DNA of 64,000 nt from Psychrobacter sp. ANT_WB68 (GTDB taxonomy: Bacteria; Pseudomonadota; Gammaproteobacteria; Pseudomonadales; Moraxellaceae), in the NCBI RefSeq assembly GCF_008369115.1, contig NZ_VOAZ01000002.1, forward strand, positions 372,001 through 436,000. Reading direction: 5' to 3'. The translations under genes and the position numbers were made by a program. The notes under the pieces were generated by a model that was not told where the DNA came from, made no database searches, and was given only the letters and a program-made list of their open reading frames with translations. Shown in pieces: positions 44,661 through 52,031 of this stretch. The number at the start of each line of letters is the position of its first letter. The stretch's first letter is position 1.

Positions 44661-45752
44661 TTACAAATAATTTGAGTTTCCATTACTTAGCTCAACATAT
44701 ATCTTGTTCTTAATCTTTTCACGCTCAATAGTTTCATGCTTTTTATTGCCATAATCATTCCGAGCGCATCTATCAATGATTGCTTGTGGTACTGGATAAG
44801 AGTCTTTTAACCATTTATTAACTTGGTCCATCCTTAGTTCAAGATGGGGTAGTAGGTCAACTATCAACTTAGCTACTTGCTTACGCATTAACAAATTAGT
44901 GCCCTTATCGTAACTCCATATTTTTTCAGCTAAGGGGAATACAATATTTTGCATTTCAAGAGTGTATTTTTGAATAGGTGTTAATGTTAGTGGATATTCA
45001 TGTTTCACCAAGTTATCGGTTTCTTTATCCACAAGTATATTAGATGTTTGCATGTTTTCGAAAAAGCGCGCTAGTGCATCGCTATGCGTAGATGTGGAAT
45101 TATAAGCTTTTTCTTGTGCATCTAAATATTCGTATATTTTTATCATCGCTTGTTTTTGTATGCCATCAACGTCTTGTAGTCTTATCTTATTGTTAACTTC
45201 TACTTTTACGATCTGATTACAAGATATAATTTCATCGATTCTTTGTTGTGGTAAACCTGATACGAGATCACCTAACCTAAAAACACTACCGATAGAGCCT
45301 TGGCTGATATAGCAAAACCCTTTACCCATAGCCTCATGAGCTGCATATTTCTCTTTGAAACTAATTTGCTGTAAAGCTTGCGACTGGAATATCTCTAATA
45401 ATGAAAAGTAATAATCTTTATATTTTTCACGGGTTGAATAAGGAAACCCCATTATTATGCAAAAATCCGATGTTTTTGCTATATCGTTAAGGAAAATTTG
45501 AGTAGTTTCACATTCATTTTTATCATCACCTTTAGAACTAATATAACCCAAGTTTTTCTTATACATTACTGTGGTAGATGAAAATAAGCTTAGATTTAAA
45601 TAAGTTGTGATCTCTTCTAAATTTGACTGCTCAAAATCAACAAGCAGTTCTAGAAAATTACAAATATTTATGTACTGAGCTTCTGTATCTTCCTTATATG
45701 CTTTCAGGTATTCCTTAGCTGTCATTAAACTCACATTCACACCTTTACACAC
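44661..45752 (-). CDS. 363-aa orphan cargo protein of the element
   Basis: I recognise no family. It is cytosolic-looking with no signal or membrane helix. The N-terminal half is mixed (NICNFLELLVDFEQSNLEEITTYLN; FCIIMGFPYSTREKYKDYYF) and the middle has GKGFCYISQGSIGSVFRLGDLVSG. The C-terminus (LMRKQVAKLIVDLLPHLELRMDQVNKWLKDSYPVP) looks like a helix-turn-helix. The GTG start may be too early; an ATG at codon 10 is an alternative. It sits between integrase and alpA, the usual cargo position in P4-like satellites where phage-defence genes are found. More AT-rich than neighbours. Confidence 0.6.
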   Translation of the reverse strand: MCKGVNVSLMTAKEYLKAYKEDTEAQYINICNFLELLVDFEQSNLEEITTYLNLSLFSSTTVMYKKNLGYISSKGDDKNECETTQIFLNDIAKTSDFCIIMGFPYSTREKYKDYYFSLLEIFQSQALQQISFKEKYAAHEAMGKGFCYISQGSIGSVFRLGDLVSGLPQQRIDEIISCNQIVKVEVNNKIRLQDVDGIQKQAMIKIYEYLDAQEKAYNSTSTHSDALARFFENMQTSNILVDKETDNLVKHEYPLTLTPIQKYTLEMQNIVFPLAEKIWSYDKGTNLLMRKQVAKLIVDLLPHLELRMDQVNKWLKDSYPVPQAIIDRCARNDYGNKKHETIEREKIKNKIYVELSNGNSNYL

Positions 45753-45801
45753 CTTTTTATAAAATAAGGTGCAAGGCGCTGGCTGCTTTAAGGTGTGTAA
45801 A
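45744..45801. promoter_or_regulatory. 12-bp inverted repeat in front of the cargo gene
   Basis: TTTACACACCTT (45744-45755) and AAGGTGTGTAAA (45790-45801) are perfectly complementary, with further half-sites ACACCTTT at 45739 and AAGGTG at 45767. This clustering suggests an operator for an element regulator, or an attachment-related binding site. The first arm overlaps the 5' end of the cargo gene. Confidence 0.45.
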
Positions 45802-45893
45802 TCGCTGCCGTTCGGGTAATTAGTCCTAGCCTTGCAATTGGTACTGATAGCCCTTGAGCTGTCAAAACTGGTTCATCTGTTTATTATATGGCT

Positions 45894-47225
45894 TTAGCCG
45901 TGTTTTTGTTTGGCTGCTTTCTTAAAGTCTGCACGGATCACGTTATCAAACTTGCCAGCCTTAATATCGTCTAAGTAGTTGGCCCATGCTGTCATCATGT
46001 CCGCTCTTTGTTCTAAGCCTGTCATACGGTTGTATGCTGTACCATATGCGTTAAGCATGCGGTGGCCTAGTGCCAGTTCGGTTATCAGTTCATCATAGCC
46101 TAGTCGCTCCATTAGCATAGTTTTTGCGCTACTTCTAAAACCGTGTGGGCTGTGAATATCTTTATAGCCTTGTCCGTTATTCATTAGATCACTATTCAAT
46201 ACTTTGTTGATTGCTTGCGTATGGTGATAAGGCTCTTTTTTGCGTCTTGGGTTATGAAATACATAGTCGCTATCACCTGTAAGCGGCTTCATCTGCTCTA
46301 ATATGGCAATGGCTTGCGGTGCTAGGGGTATAACAATACTGGCTACCATGTCGGCCCTGTTACCTGCTTTCTTTGGCTTAAGTTCCCATTGTTTTTTAAA
46401 CCAATTAATATCTGTCCACTTCATAGCACACATGTCACCAACTCGAACAAACGTTAATGCTAATAGCTGCAATACGCGCTTATTGTGTAGCTGGCTTGCA
46501 TCGTCTAGCTGGTCAATGTCTTTTAGCAGTTCGGCAAATTCTTTAGGGTCTGTTAGTGCTGCATGATGTTTTACTTTGTGATTAATAAGTGTCCCTTGTA
46601 GGTCGCTGGCTGGGTTGTACTCAATAATCATATGAGCCTTAGCAATCTGTAGAATACTTTTTAATATAGTTTTGACCTGCAAGCCCTTATATGAATATGT
46701 CTTTTGTATGTCTTTAATAAACTTAATGACGATACTAGGGCTAATATCTGTCACTTTCATATTTCCTAGTTGTTGCTGGATAGGCTTTATTGCAATGTTA
46801 ATGTTTTTGATACTAGACGGTGATAAGTTTTTGCTGTGCTGTACTTCTAACCATTCATTGATGAAATTATTTAAGGTGTTTTGGCGGTCTGTTATGTCTT
46901 TTTGCTTGGTATCGGCTCTATGCTCTATTGGGTCTATGTCTTTGGCTAACAGTTGCATGTTATCGCTGTGATATTGACGGGCATCGGCAAGGCTTAACGC
47001 TGGGTATTGTCCTAGCGTCATGTAAGGGCGTTTGCTTGTGATGGGGTGTGTGTAACGGTGTCTAAAATCGGCTGTAGCGTCTGGGCTATCTTTGTGTGGT
47101 CTTATGCGTACCTCTAAGCCTTTATAGCCGGCTATAGGGTAACTGATAGTCTTGCCAGCTTTGATAGTGTCTTTGATTGCCCGTTTGATTTGGGTATCAG
47201 TTGTTAAGTCTATTTTGATTGTCAT
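45894..47225 (-). CDS. int: P4-type tyrosine integrase
   Basis: The protein is 443 aa from the ATG at 47223-47225, which has AGGTGATAAG upstream. An earlier in-frame start is rejected because its codons (NGYQNGYQ) are the arm-site repeats. An N-terminal DUF4102 arm-binding domain (GYKGLEVRIRPHKDSPDATADFRHRY, LGQYPALSLADAR) is followed by a SAM-like core-binding domain. The catalytic domain contains the Arg box (LLALTFVRVGDMCAMKW), HGFRSSAKTML and GHRMLNAYGTAYNR with the nucleophilic Tyr. It should integrate the element at the aceF terminator. Confidence 0.93.
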   Translation of the reverse strand: MTIKIDLTTDTQIKRAIKDTIKAGKTISYPIAGYKGLEVRIRPHKDSPDATADFRHRYTHPITSKRPYMTLGQYPALSLADARQYHSDNMQLLAKDIDPIEHRADTKQKDITDRQNTLNNFINEWLEVQHSKNLSPSSIKNINIAIKPIQQQLGNMKVTDISPSIVIKFIKDIQKTYSYKGLQVKTILKSILQIAKAHMIIEYNPASDLQGTLINHKVKHHAALTDPKEFAELLKDIDQLDDASQLHNKRVLQLLALTFVRVGDMCAMKWTDINWFKKQWELKPKKAGNRADMVASIVIPLAPQAIAILEQMKPLTGDSDYVFHNPRRKKEPYHHTQAINKVLNSDLMNNGQGYKDIHSPHGFRSSAKTMLMERLGYDELITELALGHRMLNAYGTAYNRMTGLEQRADMMTAWANYLDDIKAGKFDNVIRADFKKAAKQKHG

Positions 47226-47242
47226 CTTATCACCTGCAAACT

Positions 47243-47262
47243 GGTAGCCATTTTGGTAGCCG
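47243..47262 (+). repeat. Right-end copies of the GGTAGCC repeat, candidate integrase arm sites
   Basis: GGTAGCCA-TTTT-GGTAGCCG, two copies 12 bp apart in the same orientation as the left-end array. They lie 18 bp upstream of the integrase start, so integrase binding could also repress its own gene. Confidence 0.6.
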
Positions 47263-47382
47263 TTCAATTGGCTTTTTCACACTTGCACTAACGTTATCAC
47301 AAGTAACATATTAGCACTAAAGGTATGTAAAATAAAGGCTTTGAGATTATCAGGTTTTATCAGGCTTTATCAAAAAACGCCA

Positions 47383-47406
47383 TCTACGGATGGTCTTTTT
47401 TATTGT
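47383..47406 (+). repeat. attR core, 24-bp direct repeat
   Basis: Identical to 37610-37633. The preceding element-side bases (CGCCA) differ from the aceF side (GACTG), which places the crossover within the repeat. Confidence 0.85.
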
Positions 47407-47440
47407 CTTCTATTTAAAATAAAAGGTATTCACAAACATA

Positions 47441-47470
47441 AAGAAGCCAGCTATTAAGCTGGCTTCTTTT
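47441..47470 (-). terminator. Rho-independent terminator of ompW
   Basis: AAGAAGCCAGCT (47441-47452) pairs with AGCTGGCTTCTT (47457-47468) and T/A-runs flank it on both sides. It lies about 35 bp past the ompW stop codon. Confidence 0.9.
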
Positions 47471-47504
47471 ATTCATGGCGTTCAGTTTATAGCAATGGGC
47501 TATA

Positions 47505-48134
47505 TTAGAACTGTTTTACAAAAGCAACGCCATATACCCAAGGGCTGATATCAATCTCACCAATATCTACGCCATCTAAAGTAGCATCGGTTTTGATGTC
47601 CATATAACGGGCATCAATACGGAAGGATTCAGTAGGCGCAAATGGGATATCAAGACCGATATGACCAGCAACACCAACGCTATCATCAAGATCTAGATCA
47701 CCACCAGTAGAGATTCTTTCTTTAAAAAAAGTAGTATAATTTACACCAACACCAACAAAAGGCTTCACATTCATAGGCATGTTATAGCCATCGAAGTGAT
47801 ATTGTAATGAAAGAGTAGGTGGTAAATGTTGAGTCTTACCGGTTAAGGGAGCTGAACCATCTTTAGCATTTAGTGTAAAGTCATGATGAAATGGAATCGC
47901 TGCTAGTAGTTCAACACCAACGTTATTAGCGATAAAGTATTCACCACTGATGGTTGGACGTACATCGCCATCAATATCAACAGAGTATGTATCATTTAAT
48001 ACACTACCGTTATCGCTCTTAGGGTCCACATAGTGTGCGCCAGCAGCCACCGACCAAGTACCAGCAGGTACAGCGAAAGCAGTGGTCATAGTAAGTGCAG
48101 TTGCAGCAGCCAAAACTAGGGATTGTAGTTTCAT
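47505..48134 (-). CDS. ompW: OmpW-family outer membrane protein
   Basis: The protein is 209 aa from the ATG at 48132-48134, which has GAGGAA upstream. A signal peptide (LVLAAATALTMTTAFA) precedes an eight-stranded barrel with family motifs: GTWSVAAGAHYVDPKSDNG, PTISGEYFIANNVGVELLAA, PPTLSLQYHF, VGVGVNYTTFF and a C-terminal aromatic end (YGVAFVKQF). OmpW-type pores pass small hydrophobic molecules. It is adjacent to the right end of the integrated element but outside it. Confidence 0.92.
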   Translation of the reverse strand: MKLQSLVLAAATALTMTTAFAVPAGTWSVAAGAHYVDPKSDNGSVLNDTYSVDIDGDVRPTISGEYFIANNVGVELLAAIPFHHDFTLNAKDGSAPLTGKTQHLPPTLSLQYHFDGYNMPMNVKPFVGVGVNYTTFFKERISTGGDLDLDDSVGVAGHIGLDIPFAPTESFRIDARYMDIKTDATLDGVDIGEIDISPWVYGVAFVKQF

Positions 48135-48149
48135 CGTTTGATTCCTCAA

Positions 48150-48425
48150 CGTAATAGATGATTATTGGTCAATTTCTAATGAGGGATGACATTAGTGACC
48201 GATACACAATGTTATAGTTGTACTTAACTCGTAACATTATCTATCTATTATAATACAAAAGCCTTACCAGAAGTAAGGTTTTGAATAGAAAGAGGTAATA
48301 TTTATATTTTAAGTTACAGTTACGACTAAGTTGATAGGCTAAGTTAGGATTTGTTTTTTTAATGGCTTACGTTACTTCAATGAGGCATTTTTTTTGCTAT
48401 TTACTAAAGGATTTGGTTATATATT
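48150..48425. other. Upstream region of ompW
   Basis: About 275 bp that should contain the ompW promoter on the minus strand. It is AT-rich, with no clear repeat or RNA feature. Confidence 0.35.
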
Positions 48426-48653
48426 ATGCTCGGCTATTGTAGTAATTCTCCGCTTCGCTGTGAAAACGCCCGTTCCTTAAAGCTATTGAACCAAGTAGAC
48501 TCCTGTTGCCCTAACTGTGGTTTATTCTTATTACCTGCGCGAAACCTAAGTAATCAATTATAGGCTGATCAACAATTTTTACGCTTCGTTTTCTTAGCGA
48601 TTGCTATGCTATTGTTAGCAGTAACCTACATTTATTATCTAAATTTTGTATAA
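48426..48653 (+). pseudogene. Small zinc-ribbon/membrane protein gene split by an in-frame amber codon
   Basis: One frame encodes MLGYCSNSPLRCENARSLKL through CCPNCGLFLLPARNLSNQL, then TAG at 48561-48563, then ADQQFLRFVFLAIAMLLLAVTYIYYLNFV and a TAA at 48651. Cys at 5, 12, 27/28 and 31 form a zinc ribbon, and the part after TAG is one membrane helix. The continuity across the stop (probably CAG to TAG) implies a recent nonsense mutation or a readthrough site. Without readthrough a soluble 45-aa zinc ribbon would be made. Confidence 0.6.
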
Positions 48654-48890
48654 TAATGACTAGTGATGCGTAAATTAAAGACGCCTACCCATTTTTTTGG
48701 TTTGAATTTTGAAAAAGTTGCTATTCAAAATACTACTTATGAAATAAAGGTTTAAAAACAGCTCATCAAAAGCTTGCAAGCGAAACACTTTCTTATGGTA
48801 GATGAGTCATGACTCCCTTTACGGATATCTCATACCTAATTCTTTATTAATATAGGATCGGTGTTACCACGCACCGCATATAGGGACGCC

Positions 48891-49871
48891 ATGCTACTCC
48901 AATCTATACGGCGCTTGCGTCTTTTCGTCTATAATATTTTGCAAAACGATGAGCATGACACGCTCTTTAGTCGCTATGTTGACTACTTCCTCATTCTTTT
49001 GATCATGGCCAACGTCACGGCGGTCATTGCTGAGTCCGTTGACAGCTGGTATTATCCGTACCAAGATTATTTTACCTGGTTTGAAAACTTCTCGATTATC
49101 ATATTTTCTGTCGAGTATTTGCTCAGGTTATGGAGCGTCGCTGAAGCCAAACCGGACAATACGACTTGGCGCCAGCGCTGGGAATGGCTAAAAAGTCCGT
49201 CGGCGTTGATTGATATCATTGCGATTGCACCCGCATTTTTGAATTTCTTCGTCAGTATCGATTTACGTTTCTTACGTATTTTGCGTCTGTTTCGCATTCT
49301 TAAGCTCACCCGTTATTTTGCCTCATTACGTATTTTATTGGTGGTTCTCAGTAAAGAAAAAGGCTCGTTTCAAGCGGTTATTTTTATCTTAATCATTATG
49401 ATTGTGACCGCATCGAGTGGTATTTATTTGGTAGAAAATCACGCGCAGCCAGAGGAGTTTGAATCAATACCCAAAGCTATGTGGTGGGCGGTAGTCACCT
49501 TGACGACGGTCGGTTATGGGGATGTAACACCTATTACCAATGCAGGCAAGATCTTGGGTGCAATCATCACCATATTGGGCGTCGGTCTGGCGGCATTACC
49601 GGCCGGTATTTTGGCGACAGGGCTGGCAAATGAGCTCAGTCAGCGCCGTGAAGAGCTTGAACAAGATTTTCGAGGACAATTGGTTGATAGTGATTTTGAC
49701 TTGGTTCAGAATCAGATGATGATTGAAAAAATCCGCCGCGAGCTTGGATTGGATAAAGAGCAAGCACAAGAGATTGTGCTGCAAGTATTGCGTGAGCAAG
49801 AGCTGGAGCGCCGCGAAAGAGAAGTGCGCCAAAAGAATTTTTGCCCGCATTGCGGTGAGCCGTTAGAGTAA
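48891..49871 (+). CDS. Voltage-gated potassium channel family protein
   Basis: About 326 aa from the ATG at 48891, which has AGGGAC upstream; an in-frame GTG 30 bp upstream (TAGGATCG before it) is also plausible. It has six membrane helices with an Arg-rich S4 (LRFLRILRLFRILKLTRYF), a pore loop with TTVGYGD near residue 205, and a long cytoplasmic coiled-coil tail rich in Arg, Glu and Gln. It ends FCPHCGEPLE, a possible zinc site. It forms a tetrameric K+ channel in the inner membrane. A strong terminator follows. Confidence 0.9.
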   Translation: MLLQSIRRLRLFVYNILQNDEHDTLFSRYVDYFLILLIMANVTAVIAESVDSWYYPYQDYFTWFENFSIIIFSVEYLLRLWSVAEAKPDNTTWRQRWEWLKSPSALIDIIAIAPAFLNFFVSIDLRFLRILRLFRILKLTRYFASLRILLVVLSKEKGSFQAVIFILIIMIVTASSGIYLVENHAQPEEFESIPKAMWWAVVTLTTVGYGDVTPITNAGKILGAIITILGVGLAALPAGILATGLANELSQRREELEQDFRGQLVDSDFDLVQNQMMIEKIRRELGLDKEQAQEIVLQVLREQELERREREVRQKNFCPHCGEPLE

Positions 49872-49922
49872 AGCTGACGTTTGAAGTTTTTTCTTAAATT
49901 AAAATTTTTAGTATATAAAACG

Positions 49923-49963
49923 AAAAGGGTGAAACGCTATTTAATAACGTTTCACCCTTTTTT
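49923..49963 (+). terminator. Rho-independent terminator of the K+ channel gene
   Basis: AAAAGGGTGAAACG (49923-49936) pairs with CGTTTCACCCTTTT (49948-49961) and a T-run follows. The flanking runs allow bidirectional action toward the convergent TerD gene. Confidence 0.9.
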
Positions 49964-50004
49964 ATGGATAGGCAACAATCATTTCTATATTAAGGATAAA
50001 TGCC

Positions 50005-50655
50005 CTATGGAACAGGCAGGACGCGTGCCAGTTCATGTGCCACTTCTTGCGCGGCTGTTGATAAATCGGTCGCAGGCAGGGGTAGGTTTTGTAAAGTCAG
50101 ATGCCAATCATCCACCTCTCGGCGCAAGTGCGCCACCCAAAGGGTAATACAGTCACGCGGCAGCTGCTTTAAGTTGACTTCAAAAGAGCGGTTACCTTCA
50201 TCATCACTTAAATGAATTTCACCTTTTTTGACCCTGCTAAAAGGCTGTCCATGATAAGAGTTGGCCATTAAAGCAATATGAGTGATGTGAGCGGGAATTT
50301 TATCCAAATAAAGCCTGATTTGCTCTTGATCAAGAGGGGCAAGGTACATCGCTTGCTCACCGCGGTCTTTGCCATTGAGACTATCGCCTTGATGTTTGAC
50401 TGATTCCGCTTTATCACGTAACTGCTTAAACCAAACGATATCGCTGATGGTACAGTTGTCGTCATAGAGTACGCAGGCTAAATCGATATCAATGGCGCCT
50501 TCATTTTTTTTGAAGCGCTTCTTTAAGTTTTTAAATAATCCTTTTTGCTCAATCTTGGTAAATTCATAATTGAGCGCAAAAAATAACGTCCCCGCATCCA
50601 AACCCAGCCCTCTTAAACTGTCTGAAAGTAGTGATGATGGGATAGTGGTCGACAT
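50005..50655 (-). CDS. TerD-family stress protein
   Basis: The protein is 216 aa. DIDLACVLYDDNCTISDIVWF, HQGDSLNGKDRGEQ and ITHIALMANSYHGQPFSRVKKGEIHLSD are the characteristic blocks of TerD domains, which bind calcium through acidic residues. The first 50 residues are a lineage-specific N-terminus. TerD proteins are linked to tellurite, phage and envelope stress. There are no other ter genes in the window, so it acts alone or with distant partners. Confidence 0.82.
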   Translation of the reverse strand: MSTTIPSSLLSDSLRGLGLDAGTLFFALNYEFTKIEQKGLFKNLKKRFKKNEGAIDIDLACVLYDDNCTISDIVWFKQLRDKAESVKHQGDSLNGKDRGEQAMYLAPLDQEQIRLYLDKIPAHITHIALMANSYHGQPFSRVKKGEIHLSDDEGNRSFEVNLKQLPRDCITLWVAHLRREVDDWHLTLQNLPLPATDLSTAAQEVAHELARVLPVP

Positions 50656-50778
50656 AACATTCCTTTTGGATTTTTAATTTTAAAATGGTTTTTTAATAAT
50701 ATAAGCGTCAGTGTGTTTGAGAATGGCTATTAGATTTTCATAATCATTAATAATGATAGCGGTCTTTCTTTATTGTCG

Positions 50779-51918
50779 CTATTCATCATTTAATGGTTTG
50801 TCTAATACGGCTTGATAAAGCAGCGCGGGCTTGGCATCTAATAGACCGCTACCAAAGCCACGTAACCACCAAACCAGTTGCGAGGTTAAGTTAACGGTTC
50901 CTTGTATGGTCAGGGTTTCATCGCTATTGACGATGACTGTTTGGTCTTCACTCAGCTTACTTTCCGTTAAGCTTTTGCCCGCTTGTTTGGTAAATTGTAG
51001 CTCAACCACGGTATGTTTTCCATGATCAGGCAGCTGGCTAAATAGCGGATGACTAAAGCCCATGCCACCTGCATCTAAATAGTTATCCAGTTGAAAGTTG
51101 TCTGGTGTCTTAGCCGCGCTTTCTAGTATCTCGACGCTGGTAAATCGATGCAAAGCAAAGGTACGAATAATCACTTCTGGGTCATCGGTACGCGTTGTCA
51201 ATAGATAAATAATTACCCCACGCTGGATGATAGCGATAGGATTTAATATGTATTCGCTGGCTTGTGACTTATCACTACGGGTATAGCTGGCTTTTATTTG
51301 TAATTGATAAAATAAAGCATGATAAATATTGTCTTTACTTTCCAAGTCGATATGCGGTGCAATCAAGGGCTGAGTTGCAGGCTCGATACGCACTCTGTCA
51401 ATCCATGAGTGCGTGACTTTGCTGTTTTTAAGCTGCCTGCGTGCCAAATCAAACCAAGGGAATAGCTCATCTAAAATAACGGGCGGTAACAGCTGGCTTA
51501 GATTGGCTTCGACCATATTAAAGGCAACCGCTTGTGATAAGTTCATATGCGGTAAACTTTGGAGTGGCGCATCATCTTTCCAGCGCCAACCCTGCGGATT
51601 GGCATTGTTTTTTTCGATAGGAAAGCGTTTGGCAAGGGCATTTAAGTCGCGTTGTACCGTGCGCAAACTGATGTCAAAGCCTGCCAACATAAGCTGTTCG
51701 TAGACATGAGTGGTGCCTACCCAGCGATTGCGCTGCAATTGCGACAGTACTTGCCACTGCCGCGCCGTTGTCGCTGCTCCATGACGATTATCCACTGCCT
51801 CTTCAGACACTTTATTATCTGCAGCAGCTTCTGCAGTCACTAGAGCAGTCGCTGGCTCATCAACAGCTGCTTGAGCATGTAGACTCAGACTATCAGCGTC
51901 AGTAGAATGTACAGTCAT
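50779..51918 (-). CDS. WYL-domain transcriptional regulator
   Basis: The protein is 379 aa. A long Ala/Asp/Glu-rich N-terminus precedes a DeoR-like winged HTH (LSQLQRNRWVGTTHVYEQLMLAGFDISLRTVQRDLNALAKRFPI, about residues 57-100). The C-terminal WYL-type ligand-binding domain (ILNPIAIIQRGVIIYLLTTRTDDPEVIIRTFALHRFTSVEIL) follows. Such regulators often sense nucleic acid or nucleotides and sometimes control defence genes. It is 123 bp upstream of the TerD gene on the same strand, so they may be co-regulated. Confidence 0.85.
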   Translation of the reverse strand: MTVHSTDADSLSLHAQAAVDEPATALVTAEAAADNKVSEEAVDNRHGAATTARQWQVLSQLQRNRWVGTTHVYEQLMLAGFDISLRTVQRDLNALAKRFPIEKNNANPQGWRWKDDAPLQSLPHMNLSQAVAFNMVEANLSQLLPPVILDELFPWFDLARRQLKNSKVTHSWIDRVRIEPATQPLIAPHIDLESKDNIYHALFYQLQIKASYTRSDKSQASEYILNPIAIIQRGVIIYLLTTRTDDPEVIIRTFALHRFTSVEILESAAKTPDNFQLDNYLDAGGMGFSHPLFSQLPDHGKHTVVELQFTKQAGKSLTESKLSEDQTVIVNSDETLTIQGTVNLTSQLVWWLRGFGSGLLDAKPALLYQAVLDKPLNDE

Positions 51919-52031
51919 TAAGAGATAACCTTTATTCAGTCACGGGTTTGGTTGCTGGCTTCTATAAGTCGTTTGTCAATTAGTCAGGCGAATGACAAAA
52001 AACCAATCATCGCAGAAAAGCATGGCAACGT

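Larger units (their letters stand above)
37610..47406. mobile_element. Integrated satellite-like mobile element inserted at the aceF terminator
   Basis: The element is 9.8 kb, bounded by 24-bp perfect direct repeats (37610-37633 and 47383-47406). It carries a P4-type integrase at the right end, an AlpA-like regulator, a DUF3987 primase/helicase-like gene, several tiny genes in overlapping operons, a zinc-ribbon phage-type protein, a dead IS30 copy and an orphan cargo gene. No capsid, portal, tail, relaxase or mating-pair gene is present. It therefore looks like a phage satellite or a mobilizable island that depends on a helper; which helper cannot be read from the sequence. Confidence 0.85.

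Noticed and set aside
47226..47267. Longer integrase start upstream of 47225
   Set aside because: The extra codons are the arm-site repeats read in frame, and a good ribosome-binding site lies just before the ATG at 47225.
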